From Lentzea tibetensis (GTDB lineage Bacteria > Actinomycetota > Actinomycetes > Mycobacteriales > Pseudonocardiaceae), in contig NZ_VOBR01000034.1 of the NCBI RefSeq assembly GCF_007845675.1, positions 1 through 64,000 of the forward strand: DNA of 64,000 bases, read 5' to 3'. This document shows positions 25,683-35,416 of the stretch, piece by piece. A program made the translations under genes and the position numbers. The notes under the pieces were generated by a model that worked only from the letters and a program-made list of their open reading frames with translations, did not search any database and was not told the origin of the DNA. Position 1 is the stretch's first letter. Every line of letters begins with the position of its first letter.

Positions 25683-28600
25683 GCCCTGATCGTCGTCTGC
25701 TCGACCTCGTTGCCCGCCGTGTCGACCGCCTTCACCCTGAGCGACACGAACTCGGCTTTGTTCGGATGCAACGCCAGCGCGCGCCACGTGGTGCCCCTGC
25801 CCGCCACGAGCACGGGCCTCCAGGTGACGCCGTCGTCGACGGACAGCTCGGCCGTGACCTTCTTGACCGCGGCGGCGCCCGTCGATCCCTTCTGCGGCGC
25901 GACCGTGATCGTCAGCGGGAAGGCGCCGCACGCGGGCGCCCGGTTGTAGTCGTCGAAGTTGCCGGTGACCCGCAGCGTCGGCACCGCCAGGTACTCCTTG
26001 GCCGCGGTGCGTCCCGACGTGAACTTCCAGCGGGAGGTCGCGGTCGGCGCGTACGGCGTCCAGCGGGGACTGCGCTTGGCTGCCACGTCGAGCACGTACC
26101 GCTGCGGCGCCTCGGGCAGCTTGAAGCTGGCGAACACGCTGGACGTGTCGGCCAGCACCTTTCCGTCCTCAGTGGACAGAGCGGTGCGCGCGCTGATGTA
26201 CGGCGCGCCGAACACGAACTCGTCGGACGCGTTCGACTCACCCGGCGCGAACGGCCAGTGCTGGACGTAGCCGTTGTCGCCCTGCCGGGTCAGCCCGTTG
26301 AACGGCCGGTAGGAGATGTCCGTGCCGGCCACCACGGCGTTCCAGCTGCCCGTGGTGCGCTCGCCGGGCGTGAAGACCCGGCGTTCGCGCCCGATGTGCC
26401 CGTCGAACCCGACGCTCGGCTGGTCTTGCGGCCGCTGGAAGAAGTCGAACGTCCACGAGACGTCCGGCTGCGCCGTGAAGTGCTCGGTCCGGCGCGCCGG
26501 GATCGGCAGGTCGAGCGAGACGCCGAACGCGACGAACTGGTTCTTCACGTAGATCGGCACCGACGACCGCGACCCGATCATCGGCTGCCCCTGCGCCCGG
26601 TAGCGCACCTGTTCCTGCCCGAGGTCGCGGTCGCGCACGCGCGGGCTGAGGTTCTCCGGGATGGCGCCCAGCGTCGGTACGGCGACGTAGTACTGGTGGC
26701 CGTCGCTGTTGTGCACCTGGTCGACGCCGAAGTTGAAGTACGCGGTGTCCGCCTTGGCGGGCACGGCGTAGAACGCGTCGGTTCCCTTGCTCTGCACGCC
26801 GTCCTGCGCCGTCGCACCGCTCGCGGTCCGGTGGATCGCGTCGATCTGGATGTGCTTGCGCGTGGTCGGCCGGTCCAGCCCGACGCCGATCTTCTTGCCC
26901 TGCCTGGCGTCGATCACGATCGACCTGGGCTGGTCGACCAGCAGCTCGGGCGTGCTGGCCCAGGTGTGCGCGCCTTCCTCACTGATCAACGCGTTGACCG
27001 CGTACCGCCCCTTGAGCACGCGCACCTTCGCGGTGCCGTTGACCAGCGGCGGCACGTCGACGTCGTCACCGCTGTCGAGCGCGATGGCCGACAGGCTGCC
27101 GCTGCTGGGCCGGCCCGCCCGGTCGAGCACGCTGATCGTCAGCTCGTACTGCTCCGGCTCGGCCGTGAACCCGACCGCGGTCGTCGCGTTGCCGGCCGTG
27201 ACGCGCACGCTGCCCGTGCCGACCTTCGCCTTGGCCGGGGTGAGCGTGACGTCGACGCGCTGGCTCTGCTTGGCCGGAATCGTGATCTCGTTGGCGCTGA
27301 AGGAGATCGCCTCGTCGTCAGCCTTGATCGGCACGGTGACCGGCTGGTCGGTGACGTTGTGGTAGGTCAGCGTCTTCGTGATCGGCGGCAGGTCGGTGTG
27401 CGGGAACCGCAGCACGCCGAAGTTCAGCGCGTTGGGGATGGCGTACACGGTTTGCGTCGTCGCGGCAACGAGGTCGAGCCGTCCACTGCCTTCCTCGTAC
27501 ACCGTGCGCCCGACGTGCTTGGCCGACGAGGTGAGCGCGGCCTTGAGCTGCGGCGCCGCCCAGTCGGGGTGCTGCTGCTTGAGCACCGCCGCCGCACCGG
27601 CGACGTGCGGTGTGGCCATCGACGTACCACTGGCCCGCGTGTGCACGTCGTCGATCGGCGTACCGAGCGTGGTTCCGCTCGCGCGCGCCGCCCCGATCCC
27701 TTCACCGGGCGCCACGATCTCCGGCTTGATCGCCAGGTCCCCCACACGCGGCCCGCGACTGGAGAACCGGCTGAGCGAGTCGCGTTTGTTGACACTGCCG
27801 ACCGCGAGCGCCGCGTCGGCGGTGGCCGGACTCCCGACCGACAACACGCTGCCCTGGTTGCCCGCCGCGATCACGAACAGGGTGCCGTGCTGCTCGGAGA
27901 GGCGGTTGACGGCAAGGGACAGGGGATCCGTGCCGTCAGTCGCCTCGCCGCCCAAACTCAGGTTGACCACCTGAGCACGCGGCGCAGCCCACTCCATGGC
28001 CTCGAGAATCGCGGAGTCGTCACACGTCTCCTGGCCGCACACCTTGCCCACGATCAGTTGGGCGTCCGGCGCGGTCCCGCCGAACACACCCTTGCCGGCG
28101 ATCGTCGCCGCCACGTGCGTGCCGTGCCCGTAGATGTCCTTCACACCCTCGGGCCGCCCCGTGAAGTCCCTCGCCTCGAGGACTTTGCCTTCGAGGTCCG
28201 GGTGGGTGGCGTCGTAGCCGCCGTCGATCACCGCAACCGTGACACCCTTGCCCGTCAACCCGTTGCGCCACACCTGCGGCGCCCCGATCTGCGCGTGACT
28301 CTCGGCGTCGTCGAGCTTCTTCTCGCCGTCGAGCCAGACCTTGGTGATGCTCGGGTCGCTCTTGATCTGGCCCCAGAGCGTGCTCAGTTGGTTCTTGCCG
28401 GGGTTCTGCTTGTCCGCTTTGAGGCTGGGGAGTTGTTGGGCTTGGTCCCTGCCGACGATGAGCGGCAACGTGTCGCGCGACTGGTCGTCCCGATGCTGCT
28501 CGATCAACGCCGTGACGTCGAACAGCCGCTTGTCGAGCTTGCCCGTTTCCACGTGGGCTTGCGCATCCAGCGGGGTGACCGTGATGTGGCCGCGCTTGTC

Positions 28601-28816
28601 CCTGGTCTGCCGGAACACGACGCCGTCCCGTTGGGGCGCGGGGAGGACCGTGACTCGGTTCCCTTGGACGAGCACCCGGTCACCACTGATCAACGTGACC
28701 GACTTCGCCTGCCCGGCGCTCTCGCTCTCCTCGGGCGCGGCGGCTCCGGTGCCCGGACTGCTGATCAGACCGACCAGGGTGACAACAGCCGCACCCAACG
28801 CCAGACCGCGCCGCAT
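25664..28816 (-). CDS. Secreted S8 family subtilisin-like serine protease, second copy
   Basis: This gene encodes 1,050 residues. A signal peptide covers 1-26 and a pro-region about 35-170. The catalytic domain has Asp198 (AVIDGGYDATHPD), His231 (YGHGTHVA), oxyanion Asn320 (VIAAGNQG) and Ser399 (RASGTSMATPHV). The Asp motif reads DGG in place of the usual D-S/T-G. The same Cys pair is present (GKVCGQETCDDS). The beta-rich C-terminal half ends VEQTTIRAYG as in the copy at 21231, so they are ancient paralogues rather than a recent duplication. ATG 28816 follows GGGAGG. It is transcribed toward the small MarR-like gene. It is probably an extracellular degradative protease. Confidence 0.93.
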   Translation of the reverse strand: MRRGLALGAAVVTLVGLISSPGTGAAAPEESESAGQAKSVTLISGDRVLVQGNRVTVLPAPQRDGVVFRQTRDKRGHITVTPLDAQAHVETGKLDKRLFDVTALIEQHRDDQSRDTLPLIVGRDQAQQLPSLKADKQNPGKNQLSTLWGQIKSDPSITKVWLDGEKKLDDAESHAQIGAPQVWRNGLTGKGVTVAVIDGGYDATHPDLEGKVLEARDFTGRPEGVKDIYGHGTHVAATIAGKGVFGGTAPDAQLIVGKVCGQETCDDSAILEAMEWAAPRAQVVNLSLGGEATDGTDPLSLAVNRLSEQHGTLFVIAAGNQGSVLSVGSPATADAALAVGSVNKRDSLSRFSSRGPRVGDLAIKPEIVAPGEGIGAARASGTTLGTPIDDVHTRASGTSMATPHVAGAAAVLKQQHPDWAAPQLKAALTSSAKHVGRTVYEEGSGRLDLVAATTQTVYAIPNALNFGVLRFPHTDLPPITKTLTYHNVTDQPVTVPIKADDEAISFSANEITIPAKQSQRVDVTLTPAKAKVGTGSVRVTAGNATTAVGFTAEPEQYELTISVLDRAGRPSSGSLSAIALDSGDDVDVPPLVNGTAKVRVLKGRYAVNALISEEGAHTWASTPELLVDQPRSIVIDARQGKKIGVGLDRPTTRKHIQIDAIHRTASGATAQDGVQSKGTDAFYAVPAKADTAYFNFGVDQVHNSDGHQYYVAVPTLGAIPENLSPRVRDRDLGQEQVRYRAQGQPMIGSRSSVPIYVKNQFVAFGVSLDLPIPARRTEHFTAQPDVSWTFDFFQRPQDQPSVGFDGHIGRERRVFTPGERTTGSWNAVVAGTDISYRPFNGLTRQGDNGYVQHWPFAPGESNASDEFVFGAPYISARTALSTEDGKVLADTSSVFASFKLPEAPQRYVLDVAAKRSPRWTPYAPTATSRWKFTSGRTAAKEYLAVPTLRVTGNFDDYNRAPACGAFPLTITVAPQKGSTGAAAVKKVTAELSVDDGVTWRPVLVAGRGTTWRALALHPNKAEFVSLRVKAVDTAGNEVEQTTIRAYGLTR

Positions 28817-28977
28817 GAACCCTCCCGCCGACAGCAACGAATTCCTCGTTGCGCAGGCGGCGGGGTGCGCTCGATCGACACTGTCGCGCTCAGAGCCCCT
28901 CGTCAAGGTCCAGACCACGTAATCCCACCCCACCTGAAATTCCATTGGCGGCTTGGGGTGGTGCGGTCAGGCCAACG

Positions 28978-29405
28978 GGCTTGCGCGAACGGGCGGACGG
29001 CGGTTGGTGCGCGCGGGCAAGGCGAGGAGCTCGGCGCGAACGGGCGGCAAATGTGCTTGGTGCGAACGGACAGCGGCCAGTTGGCGCGAGCGGCACGCGG
29101 CCAGTTGGCGCGGCGGGCACGCGGCAGGCTAAGGGCGAGCAGGCGCGCGGCGAGCTTGGCGCGAGCAGGCACGCGGCAGGCTAGGCGCGAGCAGGCACGC
29201 GGCAGGCTAGGCGCGAGCAGGCACGCGGCAGGCTAGGCGCGAGCAGGCACGCGGCGAGCTTGGCGCGAGCAGGTGCTGCAGGTTGGCGCGAACGGGCACG
29301 CGGCCAGTTGGTGCGAACAGGCACGCGACGGCTATGCGCAAGCAGGCACGCGGAGGCCTTGGCTCGAGCAGGTGCCGCGGGTTGGCGCGAGCAGCGGGCT
29401 GGCGG
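28978..29405. repeat. Tandem array (minisatellite) of about 17 degenerate 24-26 bp units
   Basis: Units follow the consensus TTGGCGCGAGCAGGCACGCG plus GCAGG or GCCAG. Near 29153-29252 at least three 26 base units are practically identical (CTAGGCGCGAGCAGGCACGC, then GGCAGG). Outer units drift, showing GCGAAC for GCGAGC and TTGGT for CTAGG. The repeats touch each other with no spacers, and the period of 24 or 26 is not a multiple of three in the best-conserved part, so neither CRISPR nor a coding repeat fits. Confidence 0.85.
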
Positions 29406-29479
29406 CAGGTGTGCGGGAAACGCCGTGGTTTCGGCGTGTCGACGGGCCGGTTGTCGGCCTGGATCATCGCTTGCGGCCG

Positions 29480-29555
29480 CGCTCACGCAGGCGTCCCCGC
29501 TCGCGAGAACCCCCCGAATCCATGCTCGCAGCCAGCACCGACAATTCCGGGCCCT
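29480..29555. repeat. Dispersed repeat family A, copy 2
   Basis: GCTCACGCAGGCGTCCCCGC (29481-29500), then GAGAACCCCCCGAATCCATG, and CAGCCAGCACCGACAATTCC followed by GGGCCC. It matches copy 3 at 37761-37835 nearly base for base over about 75 bases, and matches the ends of copy 1 at 19343. Confidence 0.8.
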
Positions 29556-29687
29556 CACGCAGCACACGGTCGAAAGAGGGCAGGAGAAAGTCCAGCCACG
29601 GACCGGCAACCACGAACCCGAGTGACCAGGACAGCGGAAGGCGGGCGGCGGATCCGACCATCGCATTGCCGCGGCAGATGGCTCGGT

Positions 29688-29729
29688 ACGACGCACGCCG
29701 AAGGCATGCGTCGTGTCGGGCGAAGCCCG
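29688..29729. repeat. Two adjacent hairpins with GAA mini-loops
   Basis: ACGACGCA (29688-29695) pairs with TGCGTCGT (29707-29714), with an inner GCC-GAA-GGC tip. Three bases later CGGGC-GAA-GCCCG (29717-29729) forms a second. Both end in a C-GAA-G loop, the tip known from very stable single-stranded DNA mini-hairpins. No T-run follows on either strand, so a plain terminator is unlikely. Confidence 0.6.
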
Positions 29730-29770
29730 TAAAGCCATACGCACCAAGGCAACACACCGGCACAGAGGTG

Positions 29771-30042
29771 ACCCGCGCATTGCCCATCGGGCGCGCCACC
29801 ACGAACCAACCGCCGGATATCCGGAGGAGCGCCCGCCGCGCCAGCGAGGACCACACCGCCCAACGGACGCCGCCCACAACCCCACCGACAGACACCCAAA
29901 GAGCGCCCGCCGCACCAGCAAGCACCGCACTACCCAACGGGCGCGGCCCACACCAAACCGGCAGATGCCACAAGGAGCGCCCGCCGCCCAGGCGACCCCG
30001 CATTGCCAAACGGGCGCGGCCCCCGAGCACAAACCGGCGGCC
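29771..30042. repeat. Dispersed repeat family B, three units plus a partial one
   Basis: Each full unit carries GCGCCCG, about 28 bases, then CGGGCGC (7 bp stem), followed by GGCCC and an ACCGGCAG-type tail. Clear stems are 29903-29909 with 29938-29944, and 29977-29983 with 30011-30017. A decayed unit covers 29827-29900 and a half unit 29771-29800. The loop of the better-kept units holds CCCCGCATTGCC. Other copies are at 38026 and 56225. Confidence 0.75.
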
Positions 30043-30105
30043 GAGTGCTCTTACCTCATTCCCCGGCCCCCAACCCCGGCCCAGCCACGCCCACCCCGGA
30101 CGCGC

Positions 30106-32271
30106 CTACTTCACGCCTGCGGCATCCATGCCGCGCAGCTCCTTCTTCAGGTCCTGGATCTCGTCGCGCAGCCGGGCGGCGAGTTCGAACTGGAGGTCGC
30201 GGGCGGCGTTCATCATCTGGTCGGTGAGTTGCTGGACCAGGTCGGCGAGTTCGGAGCGGGCCATGCCGCCGCGCTCGTGGGGCTGGAGGACGCCTGCCGA
30301 GCGGCCGCCTTCGGTGCCGGTTGGCTTCTTGCCTCGGGACTGGTTGCGGCCGGAGCCGCCGACGGCGACCTCGTCTTCGGCCTCGGCGTAGACGGCTTCG
30401 AGGATGTCGGTGATCTTCTTGCGGAGGGGTTGCGGGTCGAGGCCGCGTTCGCGGTTGTAGGCGACCTGCTTCTCGCGGCGGCGGTTGGTCTCGTCGATGG
30501 CGTGCTTCATCGAGTCGGTGATGCGGTCGGCGTACATGTGGACCTGGCCGGAGACGTTGCGGGCCGCGCGGCCGATCGTCTGGACCAGGGACGTGCCCGA
30601 GCGGAGGAAGCCCTCCTTGTCGGCGTCCAAAATGGACACCAGGGAGACCTCGGGCAGGTCGAGGCCCTCGCGGAGCAGGTTGATGCCGATCAGCACGTCG
30701 TACTCGCCGAGCCGCAGCTGCCTGAGCAGTTCGACGCGGCGCAGCGTGTCGACCTCGGAGTGCAGGTAGCGGACGCGGATGCCGAGCTCGAGCAGGTAGT
30801 CGGTCAGGTCCTCGGCCATCTTCTTGGTCAGCGTGGTGACCAGGACGCGCTCGTCGCGTTCGGCGCGGACGCGGATCTCGTGGACCAGGTCGTCGATCTG
30901 GCCCTCGGTGGGCTTCACGACGACCTCGGGGTCGACGAGGCCGGTCGGGCGGATGACCTGCTCGACGAACTCGCCGCCGGTCTGGCCCATCTCGTACGGG
31001 CCGGGCGTCGCGGACAGGTACACGGTCTGGCCGACGCGGTCCGCGAACTCCTCCCACGTGAGCGGGCGGTTGTCGAGTGCGGACGGCAGGCGGAAGCCGT
31101 GTTCGACGAGGTTGCGCTTGCGGGACGCGTCGCCCTCGTACATGCCGCCGATCTGCGGCACCGTCACGTGCGACTCGTCGATGACCATCAGGAAGTCGTC
31201 CGGGAAGTAGTCGAGCAGCGTCGCGGGCGCGGTGCCCGCGCCGCGGCCGTCGATGTGGCGCGAGTAGTTCTCGATGCCGTTGCAGAAGCCGACCTGGCGC
31301 ATCATCTCGATGTCGTACGCCGTGCGCATGCGCAGCCGCTGCGCCTCGAGCAGCTTGCCCTGGCGCTCCATCGTCGCGAGCGTGGACTCCAGCTCGGCCT
31401 CGATGTCGCGGATCGCGCGCTCCATGCGCTCCGGGCCCGCCACGTAGTGCGTCGCCGGGAAGATCCGCAGCTCCGACACCTCGCGCACCACGTCACCCGT
31501 CAGCGGGTGCAGGTAGTACAGCTTGTCGATCTCGTCGCCGAAGAACTCGACGCGCACGGCGAGCTCCTCGTACGACGGGATGATCTCCACCGTGTCGCCG
31601 CGCACGCGGAACCCGCCGCGCGTGAACGACATGTCGTTGCGGGTGTACTGCACGTCGACCAGCGCGCGCAGGAACGTGTCGCGGTCGACCTCGCCGCCGA
31701 CCTCCAGCGGGATCGACCGGTCGAGGTACGACTGCGGCGTGCCGAGGCCGTAGATGCACGACACCGAGGCGACCACGATCGTGTCCCGCCGGGTGAGCAG
31801 CGACATCGTCGCCGAGTGCCGCAGCCGCTCGACGTCCTCGTTGATCGACGAGTCCTTCTCGATGTACGTGTCCGTCTGCGGGATGTACGCCTCGGGCTGG
31901 TAGTAGTCGTAGTAGCTCACGAAGTACTCCACCGCGTTCTCCGGGAAGAACTCCTTGAGCTCGTTCGCGAGCTGCGCGGCCAGCGTCTTGTTCGGCGCCA
32001 TCACCAGCGTCGGCCGCTGCACCTTCTCGATCAGCCACGCCGTGGTCGCCGACTTGCCGGTACCCGTGGCACCCAGCAACACGACGTCCTTCTCGCCACG
32101 CCGGATCCGGCGTTCGAGGTCCTCGATCGCCGTCGGCTGGTCACCCGCCGGCGAGTAGTCGCTGACCACGCGGAACTGCGCGGTGGAGCGCTCGATGTCG
32201 CCGACGGGACGGTGCTCGGAGTGAGCCTTGACGGTGGTCTCCTCCGGCGGGAGCTCAGTTGCGAAAGCCAC
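30106..32271 (-). CDS. uvrB: UvrABC system protein B
   Basis: This gene encodes 721 residues from GTG 32271. Walker A GATGTGKS lies at about 67-74, and the UvrB beta-hairpin region [20 protein letters not shown] at about 125-145. The other helicase motifs ([35 protein letters not shown]-like block and QTIGRAARN) are in order, and a C-terminal UVR motif ([20 protein letters not shown]) binds UvrC. It is the damage-verifying helicase subunit of nucleotide excision repair. A TTG at 32301 would add ten residues. The GTG start gives the usual actinobacterial AFATE N-terminus. It lies near coaE and rpsA as in mycobacteria, although several genes intervene here. Confidence 0.97.
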   Translation of the reverse strand: MAFATELPPEETTVKAHSEHRPVGDIERSTAQFRVVSDYSPAGDQPTAIEDLERRIRRGEKDVVLLGATGTGKSATTAWLIEKVQRPTLVMAPNKTLAAQLANELKEFFPENAVEYFVSYYDYYQPEAYIPQTDTYIEKDSSINEDVERLRHSATMSLLTRRDTIVVASVSCIYGLGTPQSYLDRSIPLEVGGEVDRDTFLRALVDVQYTRNDMSFTRGGFRVRGDTVEIIPSYEELAVRVEFFGDEIDKLYYLHPLTGDVVREVSELRIFPATHYVAGPERMERAIRDIEAELESTLATMERQGKLLEAQRLRMRTAYDIEMMRQVGFCNGIENYSRHIDGRGAGTAPATLLDYFPDDFLMVIDESHVTVPQIGGMYEGDASRKRNLVEHGFRLPSALDNRPLTWEEFADRVGQTVYLSATPGPYEMGQTGGEFVEQVIRPTGLVDPEVVVKPTEGQIDDLVHEIRVRAERDERVLVTTLTKKMAEDLTDYLLELGIRVRYLHSEVDTLRRVELLRQLRLGEYDVLIGINLLREGLDLPEVSLVSILDADKEGFLRSGTSLVQTIGRAARNVSGQVHMYADRITDSMKHAIDETNRRREKQVAYNRERGLDPQPLRKKITDILEAVYAEAEDEVAVGGSGRNQSRGKKPTGTEGGRSAGVLQPHERGGMARSELADLVQQLTDQMMNAARDLQFELAARLRDEIQDLKKELRGMDAAGVK

Positions 32272-32324
32272 GTCCAAGACCGTACGCCGGGGGTCTGACA
32301 ATTTCAGATCGGCCCTGGTCAGGG

Positions 32325-33410
32325 TCAGTCACACGGGCAGCACGAGCAGTCGCAGTCGCCGCAGTCCGAGCAGCAGTCGCAGTGGCAGGGGTTGTCGCGC
32401 TGCTTGTCGCTCCACGGCCCCGGCCACGGGTCGCGGCAGCAGAACTGGCAGGTCCCGCACATGTAGGTGAACGCGACGCAGCCCATCAAGCACCCGCGCG
32501 GCTCCGGCTCGAAGTGCAGCGACGGCCACGACCACAGCCCGCTGCCGCTGTCGAAGTCGTCGGTGGCGTCCCGCTTGCCGAACACCCGGATGATCGCCGA
32601 GTCCACCTCGTGCGCGAGCAGCGCGTGCACCAGCCGCGAGTCCTCGAACTCGCACTCCTTCAACGCGAGCCGGATGCCGACGGCCGCGTCGTCGCACAAC
32701 CGCCGCGCCTCGGCCAGCGACGTCCCGGTCGCCACCAGCGGGTTGTAGAGCCCGGCCGCGACGTCGGCCTTCAGGTCCTCGACCGCGTCCAGCAGGTGCG
32801 CGACGCGCCCGAACAACCGGCCGAGCTCGCGCAGCGGCACCTCGTTCTCCGGACGCCCGGCCAGCACCGCGGTCCGCGACACCGCGTAGGCCGTCGCCTC
32901 CTCGGTCGGCGCCGTCACCAGCAGCACCGAGCTGCCCAGGCCGGCAGCGGCCTCGACGTCGGACTGCCGCGACACGGCCTCGACCATCACCGCGGCGTCG
33001 ACACCCAGCGAGGACGACGTCGCGAACCCCTGCGCGGACCAGCGCGAGGCCACCTTCCGCCCGGCCCAGCCGAGCTTCGCGGCGGCGCCGTCTCCGTCCT
33101 CCACGTGGTCGCGGATCTTCAGCGACGCGAGGATCAGCGACGTGGACGCGGCCAGCCGGGCACCGTCCCCGATCGCGACGCTCGCGCCTCGCATACCGCG
33201 CAACGCGCACGGCCCCGCAGACCGTCGCGACCGGCCGGCCTGGGCCTCGACGAGAGCCGAGATCAGCAGGCCGTCGTAGTTCGTCACCAGGCGCGACAGG
33301 TGACCGTGCTCGTCCCTCAGGGACAGGCACATTCCGCACAGATGAGCCAGCCAGGCGGCCTTGAGATCAGACCCCAACCTGTTGCGGCACGGCCGAATGA
33401 TCCCGAACAT
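32325..33410 (-). CDS. DUF5685 family protein with cysteine-rich tail, copy 1
   Basis: This gene encodes 361 residues. The helical N-terminal part starts [12 protein letters not shown] and includes [20 protein letters not shown] and [15 protein letters not shown]. The later block [20 protein letters not shown] has a D-x-x-E-D pattern. The last 56 residues contain 16 cysteines, starting [20 protein letters not shown] and finishing in a run of CxC and CC pairs. The family function is unknown. The tail suggests metal or cluster binding, or disulfide packing. ATG 33410 has AGGA eight bases upstream, and TAGGAT there could instead be a -10 box of a leaderless message. It is a tandem paralogue of the gene at 33444-34766. 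Confidence 0.8.
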   Translation of the reverse strand: MFGIIRPCRNRLGSDLKAAWLAHLCGMCLSLRDEHGHLSRLVTNYDGLLISALVEAQAGRSRRSAGPCALRGMRGASVAIGDGARLAASTSLILASLKIRDHVEDGDGAAAKLGWAGRKVASRWSAQGFATSSSLGVDAAVMVEAVSRQSDVEAAAGLGSSVLLVTAPTEEATAYAVSRTAVLAGRPENEVPLRELGRLFGRVAHLLDAVEDLKADVAAGLYNPLVATGTSLAEARRLCDDAAVGIRLALKECEFEDSRLVHALLAHEVDSAIIRVFGKRDATDDFDSGSGLWSWPSLHFEPEPRGCLMGCVAFTYMCGTCQFCCRDPWPGPWSDKQRDNPCHCDCCSDCGDCDCSCCPCD

Positions 33411-33443
33411 GCCGCGCATCCTAAGTGGCCGGACCGCCTGACG

Positions 33444-34766
33444 TCAGTCACAAGGGCAGCAACAGCAGTCGCACGAGTCGCACCCGCCGCCACCACCCTT
33501 GCCACCACCGCAACGGCAGTCGCCGCCACCGCAGTCGCACGAGTCGGTGCAGTCGCCGTCCTTGCGCTTGTCGCTCCACGGGCCGGGGCGCGGGTCGCGG
33601 CAGCAGAACTGGCACGTCCCGCACATGTAGAGCCAGGTGCCGCACCCCTCGAAGAACCCGCGCGGCTCCGGGCGCGCCTTCAGCCGCGGGTACGCCCAGA
33701 TCCCGCTGCCGGGTTCGGAGCAGTCCGAACCGCAGCACCCGCCGCCACTGCGGTGCGGCGGACCAGGCGGCTGTCCCGGCGGCGGCTGATCAGACCACTG
33801 CGGCGGACCAGGCGGACCCGGCGGCACCGGACCGGGCGGACCGAACTGCGGCGGACCGGGCGGCTGCCACTGCGGCGGTTGCCCCTGGTTCCAGTGCGGC
33901 GGCTGCTGTCCCGGCCCGTGCGCGTGCACCTCGCCGAACGCGCGCCGCACCGCCTGCTCCAGCTCGTGCACCAGCAGCACGTGCACCAGGCGCGCGTCGG
34001 TGAACTCGGCCTCCCGCAACGCCAGCTTGATCCCGAGCAGCGCGTCGTCGCACAACCGCCGCGCCTCGTCCAGCGAGGTGCCGGTCGCGGTCAACGGGTT
34101 CCACGCCCCCGACGCCCGGTCGGACTCCAGGTCCTCCACGGCGTCGATCAGGTGCGCCACCCGCCCGAAGAGGCGGCCGACCTCGCGCAACGGCTCGACG
34201 TTGCCGGGCCGTCCGGCGAGCACCGCGGTCTCCGCGACCGCGAACGCCGTGGCGGTCTCGGTCGGCTCGGTCACCACCAGCACCGAGCTGCCCAGCCCGG
34301 CCGCGGCCTCGACCAGCGGCTGCCTGCGCACGGCGTCGACCATCACCGAGGCGTCGAACCCGAGGTCCGACGACGTCGCCATCCCCTTGGCCGCCCACCG
34401 CTGCGCGACCTGGCGCCCGGCCCAGGAGAACCTGCCCGCCAGGCCGTCGCCGTCCTCGACGTGGTCGCGGATCTTCAGCGACGCGAGGATCAGCGACACC
34501 GACGCCGCGAGCCTGGCACCGGCGCCGACGGCCACGTCCGCTGACCGCATGCCGCGCAACGCGCACGGCCCCGCCGTCCGCCGCGACGGGCCCGCCTGCG
34601 CCTCGACCATCGCCGAGATCAACAGGCCGTCGTAGTTGGTCACGAGCCTCGACAGGTGACCGTGCTCGTCCCTCAGCGACAGGCACATTCCGCACAGGTG
34701 GGCGAGCCACGCGGCCTTCAGCTCCGCGCCCAACCTGTTGCGGCACGGCCGAATGATCCCGAACAT
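33444..34766 (-). CDS. DUF5685 family protein with Pro-rich linker and cysteine-rich tail, copy 2
   Basis: This gene encodes 440 residues. The first 300 are closely similar to the neighbour at 32325 ([20 protein letters not shown] in place of [20 protein letters not shown]). An added linker of about 60 residues rich in Pro, Gly and Gln follows, and then the conserved [20 protein letters not shown] and a longer Cys/Gly tail with 4-Cys runs. The 20 bases before the two start codons are nearly identical (CCACTTAGGATGCG), so the duplication included the promoter or leader. The 33 base gap allows co-transcription with copy 1. Function is unknown. Confidence 0.8.
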   Translation of the reverse strand: MFGIIRPCRNRLGAELKAAWLAHLCGMCLSLRDEHGHLSRLVTNYDGLLISAMVEAQAGPSRRTAGPCALRGMRSADVAVGAGARLAASVSLILASLKIRDHVEDGDGLAGRFSWAGRQVAQRWAAKGMATSSDLGFDASVMVDAVRRQPLVEAAAGLGSSVLVVTEPTETATAFAVAETAVLAGRPGNVEPLREVGRLFGRVAHLIDAVEDLESDRASGAWNPLTATGTSLDEARRLCDDALLGIKLALREAEFTDARLVHVLLVHELEQAVRRAFGEVHAHGPGQQPPHWNQGQPPQWQPPGPPQFGPPGPVPPGPPGPPQWSDQPPPGQPPGPPHRSGGGCCGSDCSEPGSGIWAYPRLKARPEPRGFFEGCGTWLYMCGTCQFCCRDPRPGPWSDKRKDGDCTDSCDCGGGDCRCGGGKGGGGGCDSCDCCCCPCD

Positions 34767-34817
34767 GCGGCGCATCCTAAGTGGCCGGATTCGCGGGTGA
34801 TGGCAGGATCGCGCATC

Positions 34818-35327
34818 GTGGCACACATCCATCCGCCGAAGATCGAGTACTTCGACCTGGACGCCAAGAGCAACACCGATCCCAAGGGATACCTGCGGGG
34901 CGTCGACGAGTACCGGGTGACACCGCACGGCCTCTACATGTACCGCCCGGTGGCAGGACATCCGCAGCTCAGCGCGTTCGAGAGCTGGTTCGTCCCGAAA
35001 CACGGCGTGCGCGTCACGCGCCAGTCGTGGCACCAGGGCCACGAGCGCGACTACGACTTCTACGTCGACGTCGTCGAGATCACCGGCGTGGGCACGGTCT
35101 GGAAGACGATCGACCTCTACCTGGACCTGATCGTCCGCACCGGCCGCAGCGTCACCGTCCTCGACACCGACGAGCTGCTCGGCGCGGTCCAGCAGAACAT
35201 CGTCACCCCGGAACGCGCGCAGTGGGCGCTCGAGACGACCTACCAGGCCGTCTCAGGTATCTCGGCGCACGGCCACGATGTGGTGCGCTGGCTCACCGCA
35301 TCGGGCTGCCCGACCACCTGGCGTTAG
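34818..35327 (+). CDS. DUF402 domain protein
   Basis: This gene encodes 169 residues from GTG 34818. DPKGYLRGVDEYRVTPHGLY, ESWFVPKHGVRVTRQSWHQG and HERDYDFYVDVVEI follow the DUF402 beta-barrel fold (FomD/Ntdp-like), whose studied members hydrolyse nucleoside di- or triphosphates or nucleotide adducts with divalent metal. It is extended by 50 helical residues ending HDVVRWLTASGCP. ATG 34800 is an alternative start. GTG fits the family start VAHIHPPK and follows AGGA. It is divergent from the DUF5685 pair. The next gene downstream is a shorter relative. Confidence 0.78.
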   Translation: MAHIHPPKIEYFDLDAKSNTDPKGYLRGVDEYRVTPHGLYMYRPVAGHPQLSAFESWFVPKHGVRVTRQSWHQGHERDYDFYVDVVEITGVGTVWKTIDLYLDLIVRTGRSVTVLDTDELLGAVQQNIVTPERAQWALETTYQAVSGISAHGHDVVRWLTASGCPTTWR

Positions 35328-35416
35328 CACACAGAGTGTGTTCGTCATCTGACCGTGACGTAACGAATCGACCCGGAGTGTAACTAGGCGCACATCTATG
35401 ACTACCCTCGGCGGGC

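Larger units (their letters stand above)
28817..30105. other. 1.3 kb gene-free region filled with repeats
   Basis: No frame here has a plausible start, ribosome binding site and normal protein composition. Open frames on both strands read as Arg/Ala/Cys-rich nonsense. The stretch holds a 24-26 bp minisatellite (28978-29405), a copy of repeat A, two GAA-loop hairpins and several units of repeat B, listed separately. It separates the second subtilase gene from the 3' end of uvrB. Confidence 0.7.

Noticed and set aside
25508-29236. 1,242 residue open frame opposite the second subtilase
   Set aside because: Composition is Arg/Val/Asp-rich nonsense without any domain. It mirrors the high-GC third positions of the real gene and runs on into the minisatellite.
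28978-29405. Possible CRISPR array
   Set aside because: Repeats of 24-26 bp follow each other without spacers and no cas genes are nearby. It is a minisatellite.
29181-30032. Possible small proteins in the gene-free region 28817-30105
   Set aside because: Frames are Arg/Cys/Trp-rich, lack start signals, and their sequence is produced by the repeats A and B.
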